The notes under the pieces were generated by a model. That model saw only the letters and a list, made by a program, of their open reading frames with translations. It was not told the DNA's origin and searched no databases. Below are positions 41,972-52,328 of a DNA stretch of 64,000 bases, piece by piece; within the stretch, counting starts at the first letter, position 1, and each line of letters opens with the position of its first letter. Source of the DNA: Allomuricauda sp. (GTDB lineage: Bacteria > Bacteroidota > Bacteroidia > Flavobacteriales > Flavobacteriaceae). The stretch is from contig NZ_PABT01000044.1 in NCBI RefSeq assembly GCF_002699205.1, forward strand, positions 1-64,000. Reading direction: 5' to 3'. The translations under genes and the position numbers were made by a program.

Positions 41972-44773
41972 ATGACAGAAATAGATTACAAAGGGAGTAG
42001 ATGGTTTAAATGTGATTTACACCTACACACAACTGCAAGTAAGTGTTTTGAAGACCAAACTGTAACCGCTCAACAATGGGTTGACAGAGCGATAGAGCAG
42101 GGTTTGAATTGTGTTGCTGTTACTGACCATAATACAGGAGCAAGTATTGATGAAATAAAAGAAGCTGCGAAAGACACTTCATTGACAATCTTTCCAGGAG
42201 TTGAAATAACTTGTGATGCAAGTAAGGTTCATTTGCTTATAATTTTTGACACAACAAAAACTACTGCGGACATAAGAGATTTTCTTGTTAGAGCGAATAT
42301 AAAAGCAGAAGATTTTGGAAAACAAGAGGCGGCAACCATTTCTAGCATTTTTGAAATATCCGAATTGGCTAAAAAAGATAGAGCATTAGTAATTCCGGCA
42401 CATATTGACGAATACAACGGACTTGGCTCTATAAGTGTTGGAAATTTAAAGAAATTATATTCCGAATATGAGATTAATGCGGTTCAAGTGGTTCATAGGG
42501 ATTTCTTAAACCCGTCTTTACAAACGACAGGCAATGTAGACTTAAAAACAAAGTTGAACGAGTATTATAATAATCCAACACCATCAATAGAAGATTCAAC
42601 GATTAAAGAATGGTACACTTCTGTAAAATACGCCTTAGAAGCTAAAAAAGCCATTGTAACGTTCTCCGACAACCCACACGCACCAAAAAATTCTAAACAC
42701 GGCTTAGATGGAATTGGAACTAGGTTTACTTGGATTAAAATGGGCGACACACCTTCACTTGAAGGATTGAGACAAGCCTTTTTATTGCCTGATTTCAGAA
42801 TTAAGAATGATTTTAGTTCTCCTAATTCGCCTTATAACCTTCCAGACTTATGGATTAAATCTATTACGGTTTCTAATTCAACAATAACAAAAGACAACAT
42901 TCCTCTAAAAATAGATTTTAACCCACAATTAACTACAATTATTGGAGGTCGTGGCAGTGGAAAATCAAGTATTTTGAGATTTATTCGAGGCTTGTTTAAT
43001 AGAACAAATGATTTAGCCGATTTAACAGAAATTCTTGAAGACCATAATCACTTTTATAAAAGTTTTGATACTAGAACTCAAAAAGGTGTTATCAAGGAAA
43101 ACACTTCTATTGAGATAGAGTTTGTAAGAAATAGTATTATTTATAAAATAAAAGCAAGCGATATTTCTAATTCAGTTAATCAAACAATCATTATTCAGAA
43201 ATACGATTCAGAAACAGATGATTGGATATTGGAGGAAGCTGAATCATTTATTGACTTTTTTCAATATGAACAATATTCCCAAAAACAGATATATGAAATA
43301 GCTCAAGAACCTAATTCATTACGAGAGAGAATTGATAAATCTATATCTGGAATGGAATCTCTTGTAAACGAGAGAGAAGTAATCAAAAAAGAGTTTTTAG
43401 AGAAATCAGCTTCTATAAGAACAATAAGACAACAAATTTCAGGAAAAGGAAAACTACAAACTGAAATTTCAGATTTAGAAGCTCGGATTAAATTATTACA
43501 ACAAAGTGGTATAGCCTCATTGCTAACTACAAAAAATAAGTTCACCAGTCAAAAAAAGTCTATTGATGAATTTCTTCTAGAGGCCAAAAACAAGGAAGAC
43601 GAAATCGGAGCTCTTTCCAATACTCTTAAAATAGAAGAAATTGATTTTACAGAATTTGACACAAAGTATTCTGATGAAATTTCGCAATTAAGTAAAAGTG
43701 TTGTTAATGGTTATGAAGAAATCAAACGTGAAATAGAGGCTTTAAAACAAAAAGCTGAGAAATTAAGAACCACCTTTAACACCTCATTGCCTTTAACAAA
43801 TTGGATTAAAGATTTTGACCAAAATAATCTTGATTTTAGCGCTAAGAAAATTGAATTAGAATCTCAAGGAATAGATGACATTTCTAATTATGAAAAACTT
43901 TCAGAAGCTAAAAAAGCAAAAGAATTAGAGTTAGAAAAAATAACAACAATTGAACTAAGTCTTATAACTGAAATAGCTGAAAGAGAAAATTTACAAAATC
44001 AATTCTTGCAAAAGACTAAAGATATTACTGCCTTGAGAAGAAATTTTGTTGCTGATTTGATGCAAGACGATAAAGTAAAAGTTTCAATCAAGCAATTTAG
44101 GAATAAAGCTGATTTTGTAAATAAAATTAGAGCTATTACTCAAAGATGGACTGGTTTTGATACTGATATCGATTCATTAGTTGACATTTGTTTTAATGGT
44201 AATGTTGAGAATAAAATTAAAGATGTTCGTGAAATCTTTTTAAAAATTAAAAAAGAGGAAACTGTAACTAATGTTAGTGGGTACTTTGTGAATTTAGTCA
44301 AGGGAATGTCCGAATCTCAAATTGATGAAATTGAGTTACTAATTCCTGAAGATGAAATTGATATACAATACAAACCTTCTGGTTCGTCTACATATAAACC
44401 ATTATCTACAGCATCAGCAGGTCAAAAGACAACAGCGATTTTGACAATTATTCTTTCTCAAGGTAATACGCCTCTTTTATTAGACCAACCAGAAGATGAT
44501 TTAGACAATAGATTAGTATATGAATTAATTGTTGACCGCTTAAAACAAGCTAAAGAAAATAGACAAATCATAGTAGTTACCCATAATGCGAATATTCCAG
44601 TAAATGGGGATGCTGAATATATTCTATCAATGGATTCTGAAAGTAAGAATCTAGAAGTTCTATATTCTGGAACAGTTGAAGAACCGACAATTAAAAAAGA
44701 AATTTGTGACGTTATGGAAGGAAGTGAAAAAGCTTTTAATATGCGCTCAGAAAGATATAAACATATAAAATAG
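41972..44773 (+). CDS. TrlF-type PHP-domain AAA/SMC-like ATPase (candidate defence effector)
   Basis: 933 residues. The N-terminal PHP metal-phosphoesterase domain has all expected ligand motifs: DLHLHT (15-20), VTDHN, PGVEITC, IPAHID and FSDNPHAP. An ATPase follows with Walker A GGRGSGKSS (about 325-333), a coiled-coil centre (about 470-720) and a C-terminal ABC/SMC half: SAGQKTTAILTIILSQG signature, LLLDQPEDDLDN Walker B and VVTHNANIPV H-loop. PHP-SMC fusions of the TrlF kind occur in defence islands and may be nucleases triggered by ATPase sensing; this is family knowledge plus inference. The gene is strongly AT-rich, a sign of transfer. Confidence 0.88.
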   Translation: MTEIDYKGSRWFKCDLHLHTTASKCFEDQTVTAQQWVDRAIEQGLNCVAVTDHNTGASIDEIKEAAKDTSLTIFPGVEITCDASKVHLLIIFDTTKTTADIRDFLVRANIKAEDFGKQEAATISSIFEISELAKKDRALVIPAHIDEYNGLGSISVGNLKKLYSEYEINAVQVVHRDFLNPSLQTTGNVDLKTKLNEYYNNPTPSIEDSTIKEWYTSVKYALEAKKAIVTFSDNPHAPKNSKHGLDGIGTRFTWIKMGDTPSLEGLRQAFLLPDFRIKNDFSSPNSPYNLPDLWIKSITVSNSTITKDNIPLKIDFNPQLTTIIGGRGSGKSSILRFIRGLFNRTNDLADLTEILEDHNHFYKSFDTRTQKGVIKENTSIEIEFVRNSIIYKIKASDISNSVNQTIIIQKYDSETDDWILEEAESFIDFFQYEQYSQKQIYEIAQEPNSLRERIDKSISGMESLVNEREVIKKEFLEKSASIRTIRQQISGKGKLQTEISDLEARIKLLQQSGIASLLTTKNKFTSQKKSIDEFLLEAKNKEDEIGALSNTLKIEEIDFTEFDTKYSDEISQLSKSVVNGYEEIKREIEALKQKAEKLRTTFNTSLPLTNWIKDFDQNNLDFSAKKIELESQGIDDISNYEKLSEAKKAKELELEKITTIELSLITEIAERENLQNQFLQKTKDITALRRNFVADLMQDDKVKVSIKQFRNKADFVNKIRAITQRWTGFDTDIDSLVDICFNGNVENKIKDVREIFLKIKKEETVTNVSGYFVNLVKGMSESQIDEIELLIPEDEIDIQYKPSGSSTYKPLSTASAGQKTTAILTIILSQGNTPLLLDQPEDDLDNRLVYELIVDRLKQAKENRQIIVVTHNANIPVNGDAEYILSMDSESKNLEVLYSGTVEEPTIKKEICDVMEGSEKAFNMRSERYKHIK

Positions 44774-44988
44774 CAAGCTGGTAACAAAGTAACCCTTGCA
44801 CAACCCATTGAACAGTGAAAAAAAGTCTATTTTAATCCCATAGTAAGGGATTTTACTTATCATCCGGACAGAGTTAAACATGTATTAAAGAGCCCTAGCA
44901 GCATGTAAAAGACATAAACTCAAAACACCCACCATTTCCATATATTTGAGAAGAATAAGAATACACTTACCCAAACAAACTACACTTC

Positions 44989-46551
44989 ATGTCCGAAGAA
45001 CAAAAGAAACTGCTGGAAACGCAATTGTGGAACATTGCCAATGAGTTGAGGGGCAAAATGGATGCCGACGAGTTCAGGGATTACATTCTAGGCTTTATTT
45101 TCTACAAATACCTTTCCGAAAAACAATACCTGTACGCCAATAAATTATTGGAGACCGAAGCAATCAAGGATTATCTTTTGGTGACCGATGCCGGGGACCT
45201 GGAGGCCATTAAAGAAGAATCACTTTTAAAGTTGGGCTACTTTCTAAAACCCGAAGAGCTTTTTAGCTCCATCGCCAAAAAGGGGAATGCCAATACCGAG
45301 AACGAGAGCAATTTTATCCTTGCCGATCTGGAAAGCATTCTCAACAGTATTGAGCAAAGTACCATGGGCACGGAGAGCGAGGACGACTTCAACAAACTTT
45401 TTGAGGATCTGGACCTCAACAGTACCAAACTGGGACGAAGCACCGAAGCCCGAAACAGCTTGATTTCCAAAGTGCTGTTTCATCTGGATAAGATAGACTT
45501 TGCCTTGGAAGATGCCGAAGCGGATGTGCTGGGCGATGCCTACGAGTACCTGATTTCGCAATTTGCCAGCGGAGCAGGCAAAAAAGCCGGGGAGTTCTAT
45601 ACCCCGCAACAAGTCTCCAAAATATTGGCCAAGATTGTGACCACCGGCAAAAAACGGCTTAAAAGCGTGTACGACCCCACCTGTGGTTCCGGCTCCTTGC
45701 TCTTGCGTGTAAGCCGGGAAGTGCCCGTGGATGATTTTTTTGGGCAGGAACTCAACCGGACCACCTACAATTTGGCACGGATGAACATGATCTTGCACGA
45801 TGTGCATTTTAGGCGATTTGATATTAAGCAGGAGGATACCTTGGAACAGCCCCAACATTTGGACATGCGGTTTGAGGCCATTGTGGCCAACCCGCCCTTT
45901 TCGGCCAAATGGAAAGGCAAGAACAACCCATTGAACGAAAGCGACGAGCGTTTTAGCCAATACGGACGATTGGCACCCACCAGTAAGGCCGATTTTGCCT
46001 TTGTGCAGCATATGATCTACCAACTCGCGGAAAACGGGACCATGGCCTGTGTGTTGCCCCACGGTGTATTGTTCCGGGGGAGTGCCGAGGGCACGATTCG
46101 GGAATACCTCATTAAGGAGCTCAACTATTTGGATGCGGTAATAGGCCTGCCCGCCAATATATTTTACGGCACCAGTATCCCCACCTGTATTTTGGTACTG
46201 AGCAAATGCCGGGTGCACAACGATAACATATTGTTTATTGATGCTTCCCAAGGTTTTGAGAAAGCTACCAATCAAAATATTTTAAAGGATGAGGATGTTG
46301 AGACTATAATAAATGTTTTTAGCGAAAGGTCAACAATTGAGAAATATAGCTATGTGGCCCCATTGAGCGAGGTGGCCGAAAACGATTACAACCTCAACAT
46401 ACCCCGCTATGTGGACACCTTTGAAGAAGAGGAACCTGTGGACTTGGACCAAGTGGCCACCGATTTGCAAGCTTTGGAACAGGAGATTACGGAGACCGAT
46501 GCGTTGATTGCCGATTTCTGCCAAGTGTTGAACCTTAAAACACCGTTTTGA
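44989..46551 (+). CDS. hsdM: Type I restriction-modification methyltransferase subunit
   Basis: 520 residues. The helical HsdM_N region (LETQLWNIANELRGKMDADEFRDYILGFIFYKYLSEK) is followed by an adenine methyltransferase with SAM-binding YDPTCGSGSLLL (about 225-236) and catalytic NPPF (300-303). It makes N6-methyladenine at the sequence set by HsdS and is part of the restriction complex. It overlaps hsdS by four bases. The 215 bp upstream hold its promoter. Confidence 0.95.
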   Translation: MSEEQKKLLETQLWNIANELRGKMDADEFRDYILGFIFYKYLSEKQYLYANKLLETEAIKDYLLVTDAGDLEAIKEESLLKLGYFLKPEELFSSIAKKGNANTENESNFILADLESILNSIEQSTMGTESEDDFNKLFEDLDLNSTKLGRSTEARNSLISKVLFHLDKIDFALEDAEADVLGDAYEYLISQFASGAGKKAGEFYTPQQVSKILAKIVTTGKKRLKSVYDPTCGSGSLLLRVSREVPVDDFFGQELNRTTYNLARMNMILHDVHFRRFDIKQEDTLEQPQHLDMRFEAIVANPPFSAKWKGKNNPLNESDERFSQYGRLAPTSKADFAFVQHMIYQLAENGTMACVLPHGVLFRGSAEGTIREYLIKELNYLDAVIGLPANIFYGTSIPTCILVLSKCRVHNDNILFIDASQGFEKATNQNILKDEDVETIINVFSERSTIEKYSYVAPLSEVAENDYNLNIPRYVDTFEEEEPVDLDQVATDLQALEQEITETDALIADFCQVLNLKTPF

Positions 46552-47690
46552 CCATGAAAGAGAAAAAACGAGTGCCGAAATTGCGGTTTTCGGAGTTTTC
46601 GGGGGAGTGGGAGAAAATAAAGTTAAAAGATGTTTCTCAATATTTTAATGGTGGAAGTTTTGAAGGCGATGTTCAGGAAAATGGAAAATATGAACTTGTT
46701 ACACTTAAATCAATAGATAATCTTGGCAATTTAGTGTCGTCAAAAAGGTATATCGATATTGAAGTTGAGACTTTACCAAAAGAATCTTTAGTTATGATAT
46801 TAAGTGAGCAGGCACCAGGATTACTTGGAATGACAGCGGTAATACCAACTAACAATAAGTATGTTTTAAATCAGCGTGTTGCTGAAATTCGTCCCAACCA
46901 AAAAGTAGATAGCTACTTTCTATCACTCACAATAAACAAGAGTCAGCGTTATTTCAGTAAAATGGGTGCTGGTATGAAAGTTCAAAATATATCTAAACCA
47001 AACGTTCAAAATTTTGAGTTTTTCAATCCACCACTTCCCGAACAACAAAAAATAGCCTCTTTTCTTTCGTCTGTTGATAAAAAAATAGCGCAATTACAAC
47101 AAAAGAAACGTTTGTTGGAAGACTACAAAAAGGGGGTGATGCAACAAATCTTTTCTCAGGAGTTACGCTTTACCAAAGAAGATGGGAGTGCGTACCCTGA
47201 TTGGGAGGAGAAACGGTTGGGGGAAGTTTTGAAAATTGGTAGTGGTAAAGACTATAAACATTTGAAAGAAGGTTTAATCCCCGTTTATGGCACGGGTGGA
47301 TTAATGACATTTGTAAATGATTATTTATTTGAGGGGGAAAGTGTAGGAATTGGAAGAAAAGGAACAATTGATAAGCCTGTTTTTTTGGAAGGTAAATTTT
47401 GGACAGTAGATACTTTATTCTATTCCCACTCATTCAACAAAGTTTTACCAAAGTTTATATATTATTTTTTCTTATTAGTCAACTGGAAAAAATATAATGA
47501 GGCTTCAGGGGTTCCAAGTTTATCAAAAGGAACAATTGAGAAAATAAACATTTCAGTTCCCTGCATAGAAGAACAAACCCAAATCGCCCACTTTTTAAGT
47601 GCCATCGATACAAAAATAGCCGTGGTACAGACCCAAATAGAGAAAACCCAAACCTTTAAAAAGGGGTTGTTGCAGCAAATGTTTGTATAG
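46548..47690 (+). CDS. hsdS: Type I restriction-modification specificity subunit
   Basis: 380 residues. Two target recognition domains (about residues 15-160 and 220-345) alternate with conserved helices: LPEQQKIASFLSSVDKKIAQLQQKKRLLEDYKKGVMQQIFSQELRFT and EEQTQIAHFLSAIDTKIAVVQTQIEKTQTFKKGLLQQMF. It sets the bipartite DNA target. Both recognition domains are markedly more AT-rich than the helices around them, a sign that they were swapped in by recombination. No second hsdS or inverted copy is present. Confidence 0.94.
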   Translation: MTMKEKKRVPKLRFSEFSGEWEKIKLKDVSQYFNGGSFEGDVQENGKYELVTLKSIDNLGNLVSSKRYIDIEVETLPKESLVMILSEQAPGLLGMTAVIPTNNKYVLNQRVAEIRPNQKVDSYFLSLTINKSQRYFSKMGAGMKVQNISKPNVQNFEFFNPPLPEQQKIASFLSSVDKKIAQLQQKKRLLEDYKKGVMQQIFSQELRFTKEDGSAYPDWEEKRLGEVLKIGSGKDYKHLKEGLIPVYGTGGLMTFVNDYLFEGESVGIGRKGTIDKPVFLEGKFWTVDTLFYSHSFNKVLPKFIYYFFLLVNWKKYNEASGVPSLSKGTIEKINISVPCIEEQTQIAHFLSAIDTKIAVVQTQIEKTQTFKKGLLQQMFV

Positions 47691-47701
47691 ACTTTTATAG
47701 T

Positions 47702-48895
47702 ATGTTATACACCAACGAAAAAAAACTGATCAAGGACACCAAAAGAATCATTGCCCACCACAATGAAGTGGCGAGGCTAAAAGGAGAAAACTTCAATATC
47801 TTTTCCATTCTCAACATGGAACACAAAGAGAACGGCACCCATTCCGCTTTCTTGGGGGAATTGCTCGATCCAAAAGGGTCCCATGCAAAAGGGAACTTGT
47901 TTTTACGATTATTCTTGGAATCCGTGGGCAACAACACCATCCATTTGGATAAGGCAAGTGTCGTCTTGGAAAAATATATTGGAAAACGGGACGATGCCAA
48001 ACTAACCGGTGGTAGGGTGGACATATACATTACCGACCAAACCAACAGTATCTGTATCGAAAATAAAATCTATGCAGCAGACCAAAACGTGCAACTACAA
48101 CGGTACTGTAACCACAACAAGAAAAACAACACGGTATATTACTTAACTCTTGGTGGCTCAGATGCTTCAGAGGCGAGTAAAGGGGATTTGGTTGCGGACA
48201 AGGACTATTATCTCATATCGTATAAGAACGATATAATAGAATGGCTGGAGGCCTGTCTTAAGGAATCAGCAGAAGACCCAATTCTCAGGGAGTCCATTAA
48301 ACAATACATTATTTTACTAAAGAAACTGACCAACCAATTAACCGATAAAGCAATGGAAAAGGAAATGCACAGACTTGTCAAGGAGAATTACAACGCCGCT
48401 CAGACTATAAGCAATTTAATTTCTGATGTTGAGTTGGAAACGACCAAACAGTTTATTGATGTGGTTGCGGAAAGACTTAAAAAGGAGCTGAACGATCATT
48501 GGAGAATCGTGGTGGATGATGATTTGAGTCAACCTTGGAAGGGTATAACCATAACCAATGACAAATGGCCAGAAAACATTTCCATAAAATTGGAGGGGGA
48601 ATCCAAAATACCTTGGCAAAAGTCCATATTTGGCATTATAGCAACAAAAGAAAAAGTGGAAAGAACGCCGTTAAAAGCAGCTTTGGGGCAACATGAATAT
48701 TTTCAGTCAGGTTTTAGGGAAAGCAATATATGGCCATATTATAGGTATATCTTGTATTTCGATAATGTAAGTGACCGTTCCAAGCTATTTAATGCCAGCC
48801 AACGAGAGGAATTGATTGAGTTTGTTAAAGAGAAACTTTTGGAAATCTGTAAAGCTAGTGAGGCACCATTGGCATCTTTGGAGGCTAAAAGTTGA
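47702..48895 (+). CDS. PD-(D/E)XK nuclease-family protein inserted in the hsd operon
   Basis: 397 residues. The N-terminal part contains HSAFLGELLDPKGSHAKG and the nuclease core GGRVDIYITDQTNSICIENK, giving Asp107, Glu120 and Lys122 (D...ExK), as in PDDEXK_4 proteins. The C-terminal region (residues 210-397) is of unknown fold. It lies 11 bp after hsdS and before hsdR, on the same strand, so it is co-transcribed with the type I system. It may be an accessory anti-phage nuclease rather than a core subunit. Confidence 0.85.
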   Translation: MLYTNEKKLIKDTKRIIAHHNEVARLKGENFNIFSILNMEHKENGTHSAFLGELLDPKGSHAKGNLFLRLFLESVGNNTIHLDKASVVLEKYIGKRDDAKLTGGRVDIYITDQTNSICIENKIYAADQNVQLQRYCNHNKKNNTVYYLTLGGSDASEASKGDLVADKDYYLISYKNDIIEWLEACLKESAEDPILRESIKQYIILLKKLTNQLTDKAMEKEMHRLVKENYNAAQTISNLISDVELETTKQFIDVVAERLKKELNDHWRIVVDDDLSQPWKGITITNDKWPENISIKLEGESKIPWQKSIFGIIATKEKVERTPLKAALGQHEYFQSGFRESNIWPYYRYILYFDNVSDRSKLFNASQREELIEFVKEKLLEICKASEAPLASLEAKS

Positions 48896-48913
48896 AACAA
48901 ATGACTTTTCTTC

Positions 48914-49483
48914 ATGGATAAGTACCAAAATAAATTTATTTACAATGAGATTTGGACACTCACTTTTGGAGCGGCATTCCAAAGAGCAAATGTTTATGTA
49001 AAAGGTGCTAAGAGTGATGAAAAAAAGAAGTTCAAAAAGTACCTTCAGCAATTTATTGAAACGGACATATTACCAGTATACCAGAACAATAATAAAATTG
49101 ATGATAAAACACACATACATCAAATAAAAAGTATTTCTGATGCTTCTCACGGGTACATTAGTAGTAACATACTATCCAACAACCATAGATTGAATTTTGG
49201 TGTCAGTCAAAAACTGCTCAATCTCTTGTTGAAGTATTTATGGTGTCTTTTTGATTACCCTGAACCACCCCATTTTCCTTTAGATAGACGTATTCAAGAG
49301 TCTTTATTTGTATTGGCAAAAAAGTCCAATATTTTACCAAAATCCATCGTCAGCTGGACCCAGATAAACGATAGTGATGATTATATGGCTATCATTGAAT
49401 ACATTAGAGTAAATTTTCTATATAACCAGACTTTATCCCAATTTGAACTGGAACACTTTGAGAGAAGAAGAAACCAATTATAA
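48914..49483 (+). CDS. Unknown protein, 189 aa, between hsdS and hsdR
   Basis: No recognised motif. It begins MDKYQNKFIYNEIWTLTFG and has a segment DKTHIHQIKSISDASHGYISSNIL (with possible metal-binding His), then LNFGVSQKLLNLLLKYLWCLFDYPEPPHFPLDR, which resembles parts of short abortive infection proteins. The mostly helical, soluble protein has no signal peptide. It ends one base before the hsdR start and starts 18 bp after the nuclease gene, so it belongs to the operon. A role in defence is inferred only from its position. Confidence 0.8.
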   Translation: MDKYQNKFIYNEIWTLTFGAAFQRANVYVKGAKSDEKKKFKKYLQQFIETDILPVYQNNNKIDDKTHIHQIKSISDASHGYISSNILSNNHRLNFGVSQKLLNLLLKYLWCLFDYPEPPHFPLDRRIQESLFVLAKKSNILPKSIVSWTQINDSDDYMAIIEYIRVNFLYNQTLSQFELEHFERRRNQL

Positions 49484-52318
49484 ATGACCACCCAACCCGA
49501 ATACATATTAGAAGAAAACCTAGTTGAACAGCTACAGGACTTAGGCTATACAAAAGTCAGTATAAAAGATGAAGCTGAGCTGGTTGCCAACCTAAAGAGT
49601 CAGTTGGAAAAACATAACCGGACCACCTATTCGGATGCAGAGTTTAAGCAAATATTGAATCAGCTCTCCAAGGGCAACATTTATGAAAAGGCCAAAACGC
49701 TTCGTGACCGGATTACCTATGCCAAGGACAATGGGGAAACGGGTTATGTGGAGTTGATCAACCAAGTACATTGGTGCAAAAACCAATACCAGGTCACCCA
49801 TCAGGTTACTATGGAAGGCTCCTACAAAAACCGCTATGACGTTACCCTACTCATCAACGGTCTGCCCTTGGTGCAAATAGAGCTGAAAAAACGGGGCCTC
49901 GAAATGAAAGAGGCCTTCAACCAAATCAACCGTTATGAGCGGCATTCGTTTGGTTCGGGCAATGGTTTATTCCAATACGTACAGCTCTTTGTCATCAGCA
50001 ATGGGGTAAATACAAAGTATTTTGCCAACAACCCTGTAAAAGCACGTTCCTTTAAACAAACCTTCTTTTGGACGGATAGGGAGAACAACATCATTACCCA
50101 ATTAAGTGATTTTGCCAAAGCATTTTTAGAGCCGTGCCATCTCTCCAAAATGATCACCAAATACATCGTGCTGAACACGGCTAATACCTTAATGGTGCTG
50201 CGCCCATACCAGTATTATGCCACGGAGGCGATTGTGGAGCGTGTCAAAAACAGCAACAAGTATGGTTATATATGGCATACCACGGGTTCGGGTAAAACAT
50301 TGACATCATTTAAAGCGGCCCAGATACTGACCAATTTGGAAGATGTGCTCAAGGTGGTCTTTGTGGTAGACCGCAAGGATTTGGACTACCAGACCATCAA
50401 GGAGTTCAATAGCTTCAGTGAGGGCAGTATAGATGCTACGACCAATACAAGCACTTTGGTAAAACAGCTATCCGATGATACCAAACTCATTGTAACCACC
50501 ATACAAAAGCTGAACACTGCCATCTCGAAGCCCAAGCACATGGCAAAAGTGGACAAGCTAAAAAGCGAACGTATCGTATTTATTTTTGATGAATGCCACC
50601 GCAGCCAGTTTGGCGATACCCATAACGCCATTAAAAGCTACTTTGGCAATGCCCAAATGTTCGGTTTTACGGGCACTCCCATTTTTGCCGATAATTCAGT
50701 AAAAAACAAGCTGGGTAGACGAACCACAAAAGATTTGTTTGAGGAATGCCTGCATAAATATGTCATCACCGATGCCATTCGGGACAGGAACGTTTTAAAG
50801 TTCTCTATCGAATATATGAACACTGTAAAACCTAAAGATGATGTTGTTGATATAAAAGTTGAGGACATCAATACCGCAGAGGTACTAGAGGCTCCTGAGC
50901 GATTGGAGAACAATGTTGATTTTATAATCAATAATCACAACCGAAAAACCCATAACAAACGGTATACGGCCATTTTTTGTGTACAGAACGTAAAGACCCT
51001 TATAAAGTATTACGAGCTATTCCAAACCAAAAAAGAAGCAGGCGAACATGATTTAAAAGTGGCCACCATCTTCTCCTACCAAGCCAACCAATTGGATGAG
51101 GACGCACAGGGCTTTATCCCCGATGAGGATTATGATGATTTTGCAGCCGAACCTTCGTCACAGTATGATACAAAGCATACAAGGGATAAATTGGATGAGT
51201 TTATAGCTGACTATAACGGGATGTTCAAAACCAATTATTCCACCAATGAATTTTATTCGTATTACAAGGATATTGGCAAACGGGTGAAAAATAAACAGGT
51301 TGATGTCCTATTGGTGGTCAATATGTTCTTGACAGGTTTTGATAGTAAGTTACTGAACACAATCTATGTGGACAAAAACTTAAAGTATCATGGTTTGATC
51401 CAAGCATATTCCCGTACCAATAGAATATTTGATGAGGTGAAATCCCAGGGAAATGTTGTGGCCTTTAGAAACCTTAAAGAACCCACTGACGAGGCCATAA
51501 CCCTATTTTCCAACAAGGAAGCCATTGAAGAAATCATAGTGCAACCCTATGAGGATTATATTGAAAAGTTTGATGAAGCCGTTGAGCGTGTAAAGGCCAT
51601 TGCACCCACTTTTGATAGTGTGAACGATTTGGCTTCTGAAGCTGAGGAATTGGAGTTTGTAAAGGCCTTTAGGGAGTTGATGCGTGTAAAAAATGTGCTT
51701 GGCACGTTCACCGAATTTAGTTTTGAGGATTTGGGCATGGATGAACAAACCTTTGAGAACTACAAGAGCAAGTACTTGGATTTATATGACACGATAAGAT
51801 CAGAAACCCAGAAGGAAAAAGTATCTATTCTGAACGACATCGATTTTGAATTGGAGCTGATTCGAAGGGATGAGATAAATGTCACCTACATTTTGACTTT
51901 GTTGGCCAAACTTCACGACTCAGAGCCAAAAGAAAAAGAAGACCAGCGCAAAGCGATCTCGGACATATTGGCCTCGGAAACGCAATTAAGAAGCAAAAAA
52001 GAACTGATCGAGAAATTTATAGAAGAAAACTTACCATTGATAACGGACTCGGAACTGGTGGCCAATGAATTTGAATCCTTCTGGACGGTTGAGAAGAAAA
52101 AGGCCATACTCAAGTTGGCAAAAGAAGAAAACTTGGATTACCAAAAGTTGGTTGATTTGGTAAGCAATTATCTTTTTACAGAAAAAGAACCATTACGGGA
52201 TGAGATTATTGCCGTGATGAATGAAAGGCCTAGCCTAAGGGAGAGAGCCACCTCATCTGACAGGATATTGGGTAAGGTAAAAGACTTTGTAGAACCCTTT
52301 ATTGATGGGATGGGGTAA
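49484..52318 (+). CDS. hsdR: Type I restriction endonuclease subunit
   Basis: 944 residues. The N-terminal nuclease domain has LPLVQIELKKRG (ExK). The translocase follows with Walker A HTTGSGKTLTSF (about residue 265), IFDECHRSQFGD (DECH, about 369), FTGTPIF and VDVLLVVNMFLTGFDSKLLNTIYVDKNLKYHGLIQAYSRTNR (helicase motifs V-VI). The C-terminal helical part binds HsdM. It translocates and cleaves unmethylated DNA. Starts directly after the 189-aa gene. Confidence 0.95.
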   Translation: MTTQPEYILEENLVEQLQDLGYTKVSIKDEAELVANLKSQLEKHNRTTYSDAEFKQILNQLSKGNIYEKAKTLRDRITYAKDNGETGYVELINQVHWCKNQYQVTHQVTMEGSYKNRYDVTLLINGLPLVQIELKKRGLEMKEAFNQINRYERHSFGSGNGLFQYVQLFVISNGVNTKYFANNPVKARSFKQTFFWTDRENNIITQLSDFAKAFLEPCHLSKMITKYIVLNTANTLMVLRPYQYYATEAIVERVKNSNKYGYIWHTTGSGKTLTSFKAAQILTNLEDVLKVVFVVDRKDLDYQTIKEFNSFSEGSIDATTNTSTLVKQLSDDTKLIVTTIQKLNTAISKPKHMAKVDKLKSERIVFIFDECHRSQFGDTHNAIKSYFGNAQMFGFTGTPIFADNSVKNKLGRRTTKDLFEECLHKYVITDAIRDRNVLKFSIEYMNTVKPKDDVVDIKVEDINTAEVLEAPERLENNVDFIINNHNRKTHNKRYTAIFCVQNVKTLIKYYELFQTKKEAGEHDLKVATIFSYQANQLDEDAQGFIPDEDYDDFAAEPSSQYDTKHTRDKLDEFIADYNGMFKTNYSTNEFYSYYKDIGKRVKNKQVDVLLVVNMFLTGFDSKLLNTIYVDKNLKYHGLIQAYSRTNRIFDEVKSQGNVVAFRNLKEPTDEAITLFSNKEAIEEIIVQPYEDYIEKFDEAVERVKAIAPTFDSVNDLASEAEELEFVKAFRELMRVKNVLGTFTEFSFEDLGMDEQTFENYKSKYLDLYDTIRSETQKEKVSILNDIDFELELIRRDEINVTYILTLLAKLHDSEPKEKEDQRKAISDILASETQLRSKKELIEKFIEENLPLITDSELVANEFESFWTVEKKKAILKLAKEENLDYQKLVDLVSNYLFTEKEPLRDEIIAVMNERPSLRERATSSDRILGKVKDFVEPFIDGMG

Positions 52319-52328
52319 ACGGTAGAAG

